Assembly: GCA_026399015.1 (NCBI GenBank) | Contig: JAPLRS010000009.1 | Coordinates: forward strand, 46,047-110,046 | Direction of reading: 5' to 3' | DNA: 64,000 bases | From: Methylococcales bacterium | GTDB taxonomy: Bacteria; Pseudomonadota; Gammaproteobacteria; Methylococcales; Methylomonadaceae | Part shown: positions 49,438-59,503 of the stretch, piece after piece | How positions within the stretch are numbered: position 1 is the first letter of the stretch | Layout of the letters: every line of letters begins with the position of its first letter | Notes under the pieces: model-generated | What the model saw: the letters and a program-made list of their open reading frames with translations, nothing else | Databases searched by the model: none | Told to the model about the DNA's origin: nothing | Position numbers and translations under genes: made by a program

Positions 49438-49869
49438 CTATCGTTTATTACTTGGAGTGGGTTCAACTTGCTGCCATCCAGTTGAGCACTCTTTAACATA
49501 AGGATAATAACCCTCTGGATTACTACAGTGATACCAAAACCCCGCAGGATACTGTTGTTGTGTCACTGGTGGACTCTGTTGAATATAAACAGGCGGGCTG
49601 GTAGGAACTGGTACCGTGACAACTGCAGGTGGATAATTATAATACGAAGGGTAATTATAATAGGAATATGGATAAGGATACGGTGAAAAACCACCATAAC
49701 CCAAGCCAATACCACCAAAATAAATATCTGTTCCATAGCCCCATCCACCTCCAAAATGATGACCACCATGATGTCCGTGATGTCCCCCGCCCCAACCGCC
49801 TCTATCGGCATTAGCAACATTGCTAACCATAAAAACTAACAAAAACATAGACAAAAATCTAAATTTCAT
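49438..49869 (-). CDS. Small secreted Gly/His/Tyr-rich protein
   Basis: The signal peptide (MKFRFLSMFLLVFMVSNVANA) precedes RGGWGGGHHGHHGGHHFGGGW, a His/Gly cluster. A Tyr/Pro-rich segment follows (YPYPYSYYNYPSYYNYPP), then a short C-terminal domain with two cysteines (WYHCSNPEGYYPYVKECSTGWQQV). The last part is common in gammaproteobacterial secreted proteins of unknown role. I chose the ATG at 49869 because AAAGG is well placed before it. The His cluster might bind metal. Confidence 0.8.
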   Translation of the reverse strand: MKFRFLSMFLLVFMVSNVANADRGGWGGGHHGHHGGHHFGGGWGYGTDIYFGGIGLGYGGFSPYPYPYSYYNYPSYYNYPPAVVTVPVPTSPPVYIQQSPPVTQQQYPAGFWYHCSNPEGYYPYVKECSTGWQQVEPTPSNKR

Positions 49870-49939
49870 AACACCTTTCACCTTATATTAATCAAGTTTT
49901 AGTAAATCTTGTTATCTTTGAATAATAGCTTAAAACTAA

Positions 49940-50395
49940 TTATGCCTTTGGTAAATAGTCAGTAATGTTAGCAGACCCCGTTATGACCCATGTAGTACCC
50001 GTATCCGTATTACAAGTAGCGGTATATACAATAGTATCACCCGCTATAACGCCAGAACCAATGGCTTTTAAAACAATAGTTATAGTACTTGACGTTGCTG
50101 ATAAGCCCACAGCAGTAACAGAAGTGGTATATTTTCCTGTATATGCCGCAGGAAGTGCTAAACCTAAAGTGGTATGCGTTGATAATGCGCTTAATGTCCC
50201 TTCGCTACAAGCGACCCCAATTGCGGTTCTTGCGGGTGTAGACAAACTGACGGCTTCTAAGATTTTTGCCTTTATGGTGTAATCTTGATATGCAGGCATT
50301 GCAACAGCCGCTAAAATACCAACGATTGCGACAACAATCATCAGTTCAATCAAGGTAAAACCACGTGAAATTTTTATAGCTATTAAATAGTACAT
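49940..50395 (-). CDS. pilA: Type IV major pilin
   Basis: The 151-residue prepilin has a 12-residue leader ending in Gly12, followed by the N-methylated helix [20 protein letters not shown] with the essential Glu at position 5 of the mature protein. Two cysteines (VACSEG and ATCNTDTG) can close the C-terminal D-loop. It should form type IV pili for adhesion, twitching or DNA uptake. No other pil gene is nearby. It reads on the minus strand ahead of the two small exported-protein genes, with 70 bases between. Confidence 0.93.
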   Translation of the reverse strand: MYYLIAIKISRGFTLIELMIVVAIVGILAAVAMPAYQDYTIKAKILEAVSLSTPARTAIGVACSEGTLSALSTHTTLGLALPAAYTGKYTTSVTAVGLSATSSTITIVLKAIGSGVIAGDTIVYTATCNTDTGTTWVITGSANITDYLPKA

Positions 50396-50731
50396 GTTTA
50401 GATCCTTATTTAGATAAATTTAGACATAATGCCTAACGGAGTAAATCACATAAACATTATGGAGAAGAATTGCTGCTTTTAAAGAGAGCTAAGAAAGGCG
50501 ACTAAATAAAGAAGGCTAGCGAATCGTAACTGACGCTAGATTTATACCATACAACGATTAATATTAGCTACAGACTTTTGATGTTTGATTTTTACTAACT
50601 TGTAGAATTAACTGCACAATACAAAATAAAGGTATTTCACGAATTTAACAAAACTAACATTTTTAATGTGCAGACTATTTTGTCACTCAAGTTAAATCGT
50701 TACTATAACCAGATATAACAATGACTCAAAT
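50396..50731. other. Intergenic region upstream of pilA
   Basis: This stretch of about 335 bases separates the start of pilA from the stop of the uracil-DNA glycosylase gene and would hold the pilA promoter and leader. I saw a small 6-bp inverted repeat (CTAGCG / CGCTAG, 50516-50539) but no convincing sigma-54 site or small gene. Confidence 0.45.
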
Positions 50732-51382
50732 TTAATCAGATGACTGAGTTAAACATTCCTGAATGTTTATAAAAACCTCCGTAAACATTTCCTTTGTTAA
50801 GCGTTTAGTCTGCACGTTATAACGACTTGTATGATAAGAATCTATTAACGTTAAATTTCTTGGTAGCGCATGTACAGCATTATGAGAAAAAGTAGCCGCA
50901 GATTGTTTTACATTTAAAGCCTTTAACACAGATAAATGCGCAATTGATCCTAAAGCTAAAATTACGCTATTCTCTGTTAAAGAATTTAATTCAGCCGTCA
51001 AATAATGATTGCATTGCTTTATTTCATCACTATTCGGTTTATTTTGCGGTGGTAAACATTTAACTGCATTGGTGATACGACAATTGCTCAGTACTAAGCC
51101 ATCATTTAAAGATTCTGAGGTCATTTTATTACTAAAACCAAACTCATAGAGTGCTTCATAAAGCAAAATACCGGCGTAATCTTGAGTAAAAGGTCGCCCT
51201 GTTGCATTTGCGCCATGCATACCAGGCGCTAAACCGACCACCAGTAAATGAGCATCCAAATCACCAAAAGGCGCTACTGGCCTCGCATGATACATTGGAT
51301 ATTTCTGCTTAACTGCACATAAAAAATCGTCTAATCGAGGACATTGATGGCAATCTATATCAAATATTTCTTTTGAAAACAT
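50732..51382 (-). CDS. Uracil-DNA glycosylase, family 5 like
   Basis: The 216-residue repair enzyme has the motif GLAPGMHGANATGRPFTQD, which lacks the Asp/Asn of other families and resembles family 5 (UDGb) enzymes. The second motif is SYHTSRYNVQT. N-terminal cysteines CHQCPRLDDFLC fit the iron-sulfur cluster of families 4 and 5. It removes uracil, and in family 5 also hypoxanthine, from DNA. It is downstream of regA on the same strand. Confidence 0.88.
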   Translation of the reverse strand: MFSKEIFDIDCHQCPRLDDFLCAVKQKYPMYHARPVAPFGDLDAHLLVVGLAPGMHGANATGRPFTQDYAGILLYEALYEFGFSNKMTSESLNDGLVLSNCRITNAVKCLPPQNKPNSDEIKQCNHYLTAELNSLTENSVILALGSIAHLSVLKALNVKQSAATFSHNAVHALPRNLTLIDSYHTSRYNVQTKRLTKEMFTEVFINIQECLTQSSD

Positions 51383-51413
51383 AAGTCTATATTTAAGGAT
51401 AATGTACTTCTAG

Positions 51414-51962
51414 TTATTCTCTGACGGGTCTTTTATCTAACTTTCTTTGCAAAGTTCGTCTATGCATATTTAGCGCTCGGGCCGCACTAGAAATATTACC
51501 CTCATGTTGCATCAATACTTTTTGTAAATGCTCCCACTCAAGCCGCTTAACTGATAGAGGTGTTTCACTTATTAACACAGAAGAATCGCCTTCATTCTTA
51601 TGTAAAGCACTGACTATTTCATCTGCATTGGCGGGTTTTGTTAAATAATGTATAGCACCCAACTTAATTGCTTCAACTGCCGTTGCAATACTGGCAAACC
51701 CAGTTAACATAACAATTTGGGTATTATCGTCCAAACTAATTAACTTTTTTACTAGTTCAAGCCCCGATTCATGACCAATTCTTAAATCAATAACGGCATA
51801 TTCAGGAATATTTTTTTCAGCCTGAAAAATCCCATCTCTTACATTATTAGCCACAATAACTTCATAAGATCTTTTTTCTAAAGCAGATTTTAATACACTA
51901 CAAAAAGTTTCATCATCATCAACCAACAAAAGTCGAGGGTTATCTTCTTCAATAATCGTCAT
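51414..51962 (-). CDS. regA: Redox response regulator RegA/PrrA/RoxR
   Basis: The 182-residue protein has a receiver domain with the phosphorylation site D59 in YAVIDLRIG and the VDDDETF acidic pocket. It then has a Fis-type helix-turn-helix, RALNMHRRTLQRKLDKRPV, the highly conserved DNA-binding end of RegA, PrrA, ActR and RoxR. These regulators control respiratory, carbon-fixation and hydrogenase genes in response to redox state. The gene overlaps regB by 14 bases. Confidence 0.95.
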   Translation of the reverse strand: MTIIEEDNPRLLLVDDDETFCSVLKSALEKRSYEVIVANNVRDGIFQAEKNIPEYAVIDLRIGHESGLELVKKLISLDDNTQIVMLTGFASIATAVEAIKLGAIHYLTKPANADEIVSALHKNEGDSSVLISETPLSVKRLEWEHLQKVLMQHEGNISSAARALNMHRRTLQRKLDKRPVRE

Positions 51963-53322
51963 TAGTTGTCTCTGTATTCAATAAAGGTAAGGTAATTTCT
52001 ACAACAGCCCCGCCAGATTCAGAATTATAAAGTTTAATAATCCCTCCTAAACGATTAATGGTTGAATAGGTTAAAAATAAACCTACACCTAAGCCACGTT
52101 TCTTACTGACAACAGGCTGTTTACCTGCAGAGTCAACTATATCTTGTGGAAATCCTGGTCCAAAATCTCTGATTTTAATAGTAATGTTATCTAAATCCCA
52201 AGAGGCATGAAACTCAACCCCTAAATTTGAAGGGGAAGCCTCGGCGGCATTATTTAAAATATTAATCAAAGAATGCGTTAATGTGAGCTCAGCAATAATT
52301 TTAGCTTCAACTGCTACATCTGAATCTATAAAATAATTTAACTTAGTATCAGGCTGGTGAGAGCGCCATTGCATAATGACATCATCAATATAATCAATTA
52401 ACCGAATCACCCCACCCGATTCAGCACGCATTTCACCTGCTGAAGCAGACATAACAGATAGCGCTTCTTTACAACGAGAAATTTGTTGTTGGATAATCCG
52501 CATTTTGTCGTACAACTCAGGATATCTATGATTTGGATACTCTTGCTCTAACTCATAAGATAGAATCGCAATGGTACCTAAAGGTGTACCCATATCATGT
52601 GCAGCACTAGCTGCTAAAGTACCTAACGCAACCACTCGCTCGTCACGCAAAGCGTTCTCACGCGCTTGAGACAAACTTCTTTCTTGTACTCTTAAAGTTC
52701 TAGCCAACTCAACCACAAAAAAGGCAACTAGACCCGCACTAAATACAAAACCAAACCACATCCCAAATAAATGTAAACTAAAGTAGCTCTTATCACTCAT
52801 ATCATGAGCATGTTGAATCATTTGGTAACTTTCCATATTGGACATCATTACCGTTGAATCAGGAATATGAGGTTCAATTGAAGGTAATGGCACATTAAAA
52901 GCAATTAACATGGTGTACATGGAGGTTGTTAAAATCACCATATACCAAGCATAAGCTTGAGGTAACATAATCGCAGTAATAATTAAAGGTAACAAAAACA
53001 CCCATGTAATCGGATTTGAAGCGCCACCCGTCAAATATAATAAAGCCGCAATCGCAAAGACATCGATACATATTTGAGAAAAAATCTCTAACTCTGTGAC
53101 CGGTTCTTCAGCTTGCATCCGCATAGAGGTGTATACATTAACTGCAGATGTCGACAAAACAATCAACCATAACTGTTGTTCTGGCAGTTTTATACTTAAG
53201 AGATGTACGGTTAACAGAATCAGTACAACTTCACACAAAATCATTAAATTCCTAAGGATAAAGAGCCATTTAAGATTTTGACGCGCTGAAACTTGTGATT
53301 TGGGACTGATATGAGAGAGCAT
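51949..53322 (-). CDS. regB: Redox-sensing histidine kinase RegB/PrrB/RoxS
   Basis: The 457-residue kinase has six or so membrane spans in its first 210 residues, with the quinone-associated GGASNPI motif of RegB. The phospho-acceptor is H242 in AHDMGTPLGTIAI. A cysteine in QQQISRCKEALSVM is near the position of the RegB redox cysteine. An HATPase domain ends with GLGVGLFLTYSTINRLGG. It senses respiratory redox state through quinone and cysteine chemistry and phosphorylates RegA. It is cotranscribed with regA. Confidence 0.94.
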   Translation of the reverse strand: MLSHISPKSQVSARQNLKWLFILRNLMILCEVVLILLTVHLLSIKLPEQQLWLIVLSTSAVNVYTSMRMQAEEPVTELEIFSQICIDVFAIAALLYLTGGASNPITWVFLLPLIITAIMLPQAYAWYMVILTTSMYTMLIAFNVPLPSIEPHIPDSTVMMSNMESYQMIQHAHDMSDKSYFSLHLFGMWFGFVFSAGLVAFFVVELARTLRVQERSLSQARENALRDERVVALGTLAASAAHDMGTPLGTIAILSYELEQEYPNHRYPELYDKMRIIQQQISRCKEALSVMSASAGEMRAESGGVIRLIDYIDDVIMQWRSHQPDTKLNYFIDSDVAVEAKIIAELTLTHSLINILNNAAEASPSNLGVEFHASWDLDNITIKIRDFGPGFPQDIVDSAGKQPVVSKKRGLGVGLFLTYSTINRLGGIIKLYNSESGGAVVEITLPLLNTETTNDDY

Positions 53323-53351
53323 AATGCGTGATGATTAAAAATATTTGTGGG

Positions 53352-54746
53352 TTAATTATTTTGTACAGTAATCGTTTTCAAATCCAGAGATTTTTTAATT
53401 TTATTTGCATAAGACTGAGCGGCTTCTTTATTTTTAAAACCATTCACACTGAGTTGATACCATTGGGTATTTTTTGCATTAAATGTACTGATCTTTACTG
53501 GTATACCTTGTGCAATTAAGTTAACAGATTTTTTTTTTGCTTCATTTTGCACCTTAAAGGTAACTAAATTAACGAACCAACCAGACTTTGCCACTTGATT
53601 TTTAGGGTTTTTTTTGAATTCTTTTACAGCAAGTTTCTTATCAACTACTAGTTTCTTGGGTGCCGTCGGTGCCGTTTGTAACTTGGTCAACTTTTTTGAC
53701 TCAGAATCATGATCAAGTGGTTTTGACACTTCTTGAATTATATTAACTGGTTCTGGAATCCGTTTAACCTCCTCAGCAATTGGCTTTTCCTCTTTAATTA
53801 TTGCTTGGCCACTCTGCGGAATGGCTTCAGATGAAACGTGATTAGATTCAGATTCTAAAACACTTTTTTTCTCATGCAGAATACTTACATCCTCTTCAAG
53901 AATGGAAGTTAAGGACTGCAATTTTGAAATTTCAGCAGATAATAAATATACTTTTATTGATAATGCTATCAATATAACAACTAACAATCCGCCGACCACT
54001 ACCACAAAAGTTTTTTTACGCGGATCATTATTATCAACAGGTTGCTCAAGTTTTGGCTTTTTTTTCTGTAAATTGGCAAGACGAACTCTACTCTCTATAG
54101 ATGTAATAAAAGCAGTATCGGTTAACAAAGCACGCTTAATTAGCAGTAAAGCATTATTGTTGGCGTTGACTTCAGCTTCAGTTAATTGCTCTTGATTAAT
54201 ATCATCCTCGTTAGAATAATCATTATCACCATCTGGTTTATCAGGTATTGGCGTACCCAGTTTTGTTGAATCTCTCTCACTTAATTCATCAGTAGCTGTA
54301 TTCAAAGACGCCTCATCATCAACTTGCTTTAATTGCACATTGTCAGCATTGATTAGTAAACCATCGTTTGTTACTTCGTGTTCTCTTGTATCTATTACAC
54401 TGTATGCTTTATCAATAATTGAAGTTGGCTCAATTTCAACTTCTTCATCATCGTCAACAGGTCCTATATTAAATTGTGTCGTAGTATCAACCTCATCAAC
54501 CAAATCTAAATCTTCAACAAATTTATCATCATCCAACTCTTGATCTATTTCTTCATGACTATTCGCATATTTATCTACCAATAAAGTATCGATAATTTCT
54601 TCATCATCTAGATAATTATTCAGAGGAACAGGTGTAATATCTGTATCATCTAACCCCACCTCTAAATCAGCTAACTCAATATCTTCTTCAGTGGAAATTG
54701 GAGAGTTGAAGCGACTTTTAGGTGAATATTTTTGTTTTTTTGTCAT
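53352..54746 (-). CDS. Acidic membrane protein with C-terminal SPOR domain
   Basis: The first 240 residues are strikingly acidic and likely disordered (EEDIELADLEVGLDDTD, QELDDDKFVEDLDLVDEVD). A membrane span (TFVVVVGGLLVVILIALSIKVYLL) lies near residue 260, then a short coiled coil. The C-terminal SPOR domain (SGWFVNLVTFKVQNEAKKK to LDLKTITVQNN) binds denuded peptidoglycan at the division septum. It resembles DedD/DamX-type proteins with a much longer cytoplasmic acidic tail. It precedes regB on the same strand with a 29-base gap. Confidence 0.85.
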   Translation of the reverse strand: MTKKQKYSPKSRFNSPISTEEDIELADLEVGLDDTDITPVPLNNYLDDEEIIDTLLVDKYANSHEEIDQELDDDKFVEDLDLVDEVDTTTQFNIGPVDDDEEVEIEPTSIIDKAYSVIDTREHEVTNDGLLINADNVQLKQVDDEASLNTATDELSERDSTKLGTPIPDKPDGDNDYSNEDDINQEQLTEAEVNANNNALLLIKRALLTDTAFITSIESRVRLANLQKKKPKLEQPVDNNDPRKKTFVVVVGGLLVVILIALSIKVYLLSAEISKLQSLTSILEEDVSILHEKKSVLESESNHVSSEAIPQSGQAIIKEEKPIAEEVKRIPEPVNIIQEVSKPLDHDSESKKLTKLQTAPTAPKKLVVDKKLAVKEFKKNPKNQVAKSGWFVNLVTFKVQNEAKKKSVNLIAQGIPVKISTFNAKNTQWYQLSVNGFKNKEAAQSYANKIKKSLDLKTITVQNN

Positions 54747-54902
54747 ATTTAAACTATAAAAATATTTAATTGAGAGTAAAAGCGAAAAACTAAGACAGTT
54801 TTAATAAATATAACCTATTTTTATCAGATAAATATGAATGTTTTTAACCTTTTAATGTTTATGATGCTAAAATCAGCAAAAATAAACTTATAAAAATCAC
54901 AA

Positions 54903-55433
54903 ATGCAACTGATAATATCTGTTTTAAGTAATAATCAAACCAATCTCATTGGTGAAATTTTACCGATTATTCGAGACTGCAATTGCAATATTATTGAGAT
55001 TAGATCCTCGCAATTATCTAAATCCGCTGCGGCTTATCTGCTTATCCAAGGAAATTGGAACCAAATCGCTAAAGTTGAAACTACGCTTGAACATCTTAGA
55101 AAGCGTTTAGATATTAAGATACAAACCCTTAGACCCGACGCAAAAGATAAAGAAAAAACGCTCGATTGCATTCCTTACTCCCTCGAAACCATTTCACTTG
55201 ATAAAGACGGCGTTGTTGAATCAATCACCTCTTTTCTAACAGATCGTGATGTGATAATTGAAGAAATAACAGGCAGTTCATACCAAGCACCTTATATACA
55301 ATCCTTTGTTTTTTCTACAAAATTTATCATTTTAGCGCCACCTCAATTAGCTTTATTATCACTACGTGAAGAATTTTTAGATTTTTGTGATCAATTAAAC
55401 ATAGATGCTATTCTTGAACCCATTAAACGCTAA
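54903..55433 (+). CDS. gcvR: Glycine cleavage system regulator GcvR (tandem ACT domains)
   Basis: The 176-residue protein contains two ACT-like modules (LIISVLSNNQTNLIGEILPIIRDCN and VESITSFLTDRDVIIEEITGSS) and no DNA-binding domain. In E. coli GcvR binds GcvA to repress glycine cleavage when glycine is low. The adjacent bcp gene, six bases downstream, is also the E. coli arrangement. A general ACT regulator of another pathway remains possible because no gcv genes are nearby. Confidence 0.85.
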   Translation: MQLIISVLSNNQTNLIGEILPIIRDCNCNIIEIRSSQLSKSAAAYLLIQGNWNQIAKVETTLEHLRKRLDIKIQTLRPDAKDKEKTLDCIPYSLETISLDKDGVVESITSFLTDRDVIIEEITGSSYQAPYIQSFVFSTKFIILAPPQLALLSLREEFLDFCDQLNIDAILEPIKR

Positions 55434-55439
55434 ATCATT

Positions 55440-55913
55440 ATGACTTCTATTACTATTGGCCAAGCCATCCCGGATTTTGAAATACCAGCAACAGGTGACA
55501 AAACCATTCACCTCAGTGACTATAAAAATAAATTAATCGTGTTGTATTTTTACCCTAAAGACAGTACGCCGGGATGTACGCTCGAAGGCCAAGCCTTTAG
55601 AGATGCTAGTGATGCATTAACGGCATTAAACGCAGTCGTTTTAGGTGTATCACGTGATTCCTTACGTAGCCACGAAAACTTTAAAACAAAACAATGCTTT
55701 AACTTCGATTTATTGTCTGATGCTGATGAACAACTCTGTACTTTATTCGATGTGATAAAAATGAAGAATATGTATGGAAAAGAAGTGAGAGGTATTGAGC
55801 GCAGTACTTTTATCATAGATACTCAGCGGGTACTGATAAAAGAATGGCGAAAAGTTAAAGTCAAAAATCACCTAGAAGAAGTCCTCGAGTTTCTAAAAAC
55901 CCAACAAGCTTAA
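55440..55913 (+). CDS. bcp: Thioredoxin-dependent peroxiredoxin Bcp (PrxQ)
   Basis: The peroxiredoxin reduces hydrogen peroxide and organic peroxides. The peroxidatic cysteine is in STPGCTLEGQAFRD. The position five residues later, often a resolving cysteine in E. coli Bcp, is Gln here, so it is a one-cysteine or atypical form with other cysteines (KQCFNFD, EQLCTLFD) available. Length (157) is normal. It forms a pair with gcvR and converges with nadA. Confidence 0.93.
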   Translation: MTSITIGQAIPDFEIPATGDKTIHLSDYKNKLIVLYFYPKDSTPGCTLEGQAFRDASDALTALNAVVLGVSRDSLRSHENFKTKQCFNFDLLSDADEQLCTLFDVIKMKNMYGKEVRGIERSTFIIDTQRVLIKEWRKVKVKNHLEEVLEFLKTQQA

Positions 55914-55929
55914 ATTATTTAAAGTTTGC

Positions 55930-55964
55930 TTTTGTACCATATAAATATTTTCTATGGCACAAAA
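55930..55964. terminator. Two-way hairpin between bcp and nadA
   Basis: TTTTGTACCATA and TATGGCACAAAA pair with one mismatch across an 11-nt loop, just after the bcp stop. nadA converges on it from the other side. The A/T-rich flanks fit a bidirectional terminator. Confidence 0.6.
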
Positions 55965-56035
55965 CTCAAAACTTAAGCGTCAAATAATCATCAATAATAA
56001 CTCGCTCTAAAAATTAAAAAATTAAGATTTTTTCT

Positions 56036-57136
56036 TCAGACTTGAATTGCTAACATATTATCTAAAGCTAGTTTAGCTAACTTAGCTTGGGACTCAGGCA
56101 CTGTAATTTGATTAATCACATGCCCCGCCGCTAAATTTTCAAGCACCCAAGCTAAATGCTGAGGATCGGTTCTAAACATTGTTGAACACATACATAAAGT
56201 AGGTGACATAAAATGCACATTCTTACCCTGCCCTTTACATTCTTCATGTAAACGATTCACTAAATTTAATTCTGTCGCTACTAACCAACGCGTATTAGGC
56301 TCTGCTTCACGTACTGTTTTTAAAATATACTCTGTTGAACCGACATATTCTGCTTTCTCACAGACTTCAAAACAAGCTTCAGGATGGGAAATAACTTTGG
56401 TTTCAGGATAGCGTTGTAAAAAATTATCAATTTGCTCAGGTTTAAACACTTGATGTACAGAACAATAGCCATTCCAAAGTATCATCTTCGCATTACGAAT
56501 TTGCTCAACCGTTAAACCACCTTGTGGCTTATTAAAATCCCAAGTGACCATTTCCTCTAACGGTATACCCATACGGTAACCCGTATTGCGACCTAGATGC
56601 TGATCTGGGAAAAACAGAATCTTTGGTCGTCTTGCAAAGCTCCATTCCAAAATCTTTTTTGCATTAGATGAAGTACACACAATTCCATCATGCTCACCAC
56701 AGAACGCTTTTAAATCAGCAGCAGAATTAATGTAAGTAACTGGCGTTACCTCGTTTTCTACATCTATAATTCCAGACAACTCTTGCCAGCACTTTTGAAC
56801 TTTAATCAAATTAGCCATGTCGGCCATTGAACATCCAGCCGCTAAATCTGGCAGGATAGCGATTTGCTCAGGGCGAGATAAGATATCAGCAACTTCAGCC
56901 ATGAAATGCACGCCACAAAATACAATATATTCTGCTTCTGATTGTGCCGCATCTCTAGAGAGCTTTAAAGAATCCCCAGAAAAATCAGCATGCTTAAAGA
57001 CCTCATCTCTTTGATAGTGATGTCCCAAAACTACACAGCGTTTACCTAGTATTGCTTTAGCCGCAATAATACGGGCATCACATTCTTCGTCATCAAGTAA
57101 GGCATAGTCTTGGATAAGAAAAGGTGTTGACGTCAT
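56036..57136 (-). CDS. nadA: Quinolinate synthase
   Basis: NadA condenses iminoaspartate with dihydroxyacetone phosphate to quinolinate in NAD synthesis. The oxygen-sensitive 4Fe-4S ligands appear as cysteines in LAAGCSMADM, EACFEVCE and LCMCSTMFR. The GHHYQRDEV and SHPEACFEVC motifs are typical. It matches the long (about 350-residue) bacterial type at 366 residues. It stands alone, 107 bases downstream of a DUF167 gene. Confidence 0.96.
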   Translation of the reverse strand: MTSTPFLIQDYALLDDEECDARIIAAKAILGKRCVVLGHHYQRDEVFKHADFSGDSLKLSRDAAQSEAEYIVFCGVHFMAEVADILSRPEQIAILPDLAAGCSMADMANLIKVQKCWQELSGIIDVENEVTPVTYINSAADLKAFCGEHDGIVCTSSNAKKILEWSFARRPKILFFPDQHLGRNTGYRMGIPLEEMVTWDFNKPQGGLTVEQIRNAKMILWNGYCSVHQVFKPEQIDNFLQRYPETKVISHPEACFEVCEKAEYVGSTEYILKTVREAEPNTRWLVATELNLVNRLHEECKGQGKNVHFMSPTLCMCSTMFRTDPQHLAWVLENLAAGHVINQITVPESQAKLAKLALDNMLAIQV

Positions 57137-57243
57137 TTATTTACCAGTAAAAAGTTTTAAAAAGATAACACACACATTATGCCGGTTATCAGTTGAATTC
57201 AGAAGTAATACCAACAGAAAAATTACTACTACATATCTTACTA

Positions 57244-57594
57244 TTACTCAGTAGATTGAGTAAAAACAGCATGTAACTTTTTTGGGGCTTTAATACGTAG
57301 TTGTTTATTAATATTCTCACGACCAAATACGACTTCTATGTCTCGGGGTGCAACCTGCATTTCTTTTGCTAAAAAGCGCACCATATGGTCAGTTGCTTTT
57401 CCGTCTTTGGGTTCGGCAGTCACACTAATTTTAAGTTGTGTGCCCTTTACTTTACCAATAGCATCTTTCTTTGCTGCAGGCGTACCCAACACATTAAGAA
57501 TCAAAACATCATCTTCCCAAGCAAAAAATGAAGTCATCTGCTTAGATTGCGCGGATAGCTTAGCTCTTGAATCTTTGGTGGCTTTTTTTGCCAT
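57244..57594 (-). CDS. DUF167 (YggU-like) family protein
   Basis: The 116-residue protein has the DUF167 core VLGTPAAKKDAIGKVKGTQLKISVTAEPKDGKA and FLAKEMQVAPRDIEVVFG. The family is small, cytoplasmic and of unknown function. It begins with a lysine-rich extension; an alternative start at MTSFFAWEDD (residue 20) would give the usual length. It is 64 bases downstream of aspS on the same strand. Confidence 0.85.
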   Translation of the reverse strand: MAKKATKDSRAKLSAQSKQMTSFFAWEDDVLILNVLGTPAAKKDAIGKVKGTQLKISVTAEPKDGKATDHMVRFLAKEMQVAPRDIEVVFGRENINKQLRIKAPKKLHAVFTQSTE

Positions 57595-57658
57595 AATTCA
57601 TAAAAGGTGTTGGGCAATTATAATTAATTACCCAACTTATGAGTTTTAATTAATCTAG

Positions 57659-59443
57659 TTAGGCTTTATCTTTGCCAGCAGGTTTAATTAAACGAATGCC
57701 TAATTCTTTAAGTTGCTCATCAGTCACAACCGCAGGCGCACTCACTAATGGACATGCTGCGGATTGAGTTTTAGGGAACGCAATCACATCACGAATAGAC
57801 GTTGAACCGGTCATTAACATAACTAAACGATCTAAACCAAACGCTAAACCACCGTGTGGAGGCGCGCCATATTTTAAAGCGTCTAACAAGAAGCCAAATT
57901 TCTCTCTCGCTTCATCTTCACCGATACCTAAAATCTCAAATACAGTTTGCTGCATAGAAGTACGGTTGATACGAATAGAGCCACCACCCACTTCAGTACC
58001 GTTTAATACTAAGTCGTAAGCACGTGATAAGGCTGCACCTGGGTTAGCCACCAATTCTGCAACAGAACAACTAGGCGCTGTAAAAGGATGATGAATCGCA
58101 TTAAAACGACCGGCTTTTTCATCCCAATCAAACATTGGAAAATCAACCACCCAAACCGGTTTCCATTCGCCTTGTAACATATTTAAATCATGCCCCAACT
58201 TAACGCGTAAGGCGCCCATTGCTTCATTAACAATGCTAGCTTTATCTGCGCCAAAGAAAATTAAATCGCCGTTTTGTGCGCCTGTTTTAGCTAATACGCT
58301 ATCCCAAACTTCTTTAGGAGCAAATTTAACAATCGGTGATTGTAAACCATCCAAACCAGCGGCTAAATCATTAACTTTGATATACGCTAAGCCTTTAGCA
58401 CCATAAATACTCACGTATTTAGTTAAATCATCAATGTCTTTACGACTTAAATCACTTGCATTTGGTACGCGCATTGCAACAACTCGACCTTTAGGGTCAT
58501 TAGCAGGTGCTGAGAATACTTTAAAATCCACATCCTTCATGTCATCAGCAATATCAACTAACTCTAGAGGTATTCGTAGATCAGGACGATCGATACCAAA
58601 ACGCGAAATGGCTTCTTGATAAGTCATGCGTGGGAATTCAGCATCCAACTCCACATTAATCACTTTCGCGAATAACTGGCGAATCATTTCTTCCATCACA
58701 TTCATGATTTCATGCTCATCCATGAAAGATGTCTCAATATCAAGTTGTGTAAACTCTGGCTGTCTATCCGCACGCAAATCTTCATCTCGGAAACAACGCA
58801 CTACTTGATAATAACGATCAAAACCCGCAATCATCAACATTTGTTTATACAACTGTGGTGATTGAGGCAATGCAAAGAATGAGTTTTCGTGGGTACGACT
58901 AGGTACGATATAGTCACGAGCGCCTTCAGGCGTCGCTTTAGTCAAATAAGGCGTTTCAATTTCAAAAAACTCATTATCATCTAAATAGTTTCTTAAAACG
59001 CGAGTCACGTCACGGCGTACTCTCATTTTTTCTTGCATAGCGACACGACGTAAATCAACGTATCGGTAACGTAAACGCAATTCTTCGTTAACTTCTATTT
59101 CGCTTTCAATTGGGAATGGTGGCGTTTCTGATTCATTTAAAACTTCAATTTCTTTAGCCAAAATTTCAATCGCACCAGATACCATGTTTTTATTAACCGT
59201 CCCTTCAGGACGATCACGCACAATACCGGTAATTCTTAAAACATACTCACTACGAACGTGTTCAGCAGTAGCAAAAGTATCTTCTACATCTGGATCAACA
59301 ACCACTTGAACCAATCCAGCGCGATCTCTAAGATCGATAAAAATAACGCCACCATGATCACGACGTCTATGAACCCAGCCACATATAGATACTGTTTCGC
59401 CTAACTGTTGTGTATTTAATTCTCCGCACTTGTGAGTACGCAT
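57659..59443 (-). CDS. aspS: Aspartyl-tRNA synthetase
   Basis: The 594-residue class II synthetase charges tRNA-Asp. The N-terminal OB domain ([24 protein letters not shown]) is bacterial type. Motif 2 ([21 protein letters not shown]), the GAD insertion domain and motif 3 ([13 protein letters not shown]) are present. Length is normal for bacterial AspRS. It follows the fmdB gene, as in many gammaproteobacteria. Confidence 0.98.
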   Translation of the reverse strand: MRTHKCGELNTQQLGETVSICGWVHRRRDHGGVIFIDLRDRAGLVQVVVDPDVEDTFATAEHVRSEYVLRITGIVRDRPEGTVNKNMVSGAIEILAKEIEVLNESETPPFPIESEIEVNEELRLRYRYVDLRRVAMQEKMRVRRDVTRVLRNYLDDNEFFEIETPYLTKATPEGARDYIVPSRTHENSFFALPQSPQLYKQMLMIAGFDRYYQVVRCFRDEDLRADRQPEFTQLDIETSFMDEHEIMNVMEEMIRQLFAKVINVELDAEFPRMTYQEAISRFGIDRPDLRIPLELVDIADDMKDVDFKVFSAPANDPKGRVVAMRVPNASDLSRKDIDDLTKYVSIYGAKGLAYIKVNDLAAGLDGLQSPIVKFAPKEVWDSVLAKTGAQNGDLIFFGADKASIVNEAMGALRVKLGHDLNMLQGEWKPVWVVDFPMFDWDEKAGRFNAIHHPFTAPSCSVAELVANPGAALSRAYDLVLNGTEVGGGSIRINRTSMQQTVFEILGIGEDEAREKFGFLLDALKYGAPPHGGLAFGLDRLVMLMTGSTSIRDVIAFPKTQSAACPLVSAPAVVTDEQLKELGIRLIKPAGKDKA

Positions 59444-59503
59444 AGATTTTCCCTGTTTATTAAAAATTTAGTTTTATATATTGAAGCACAGTGCACTTAA
59501 AAA

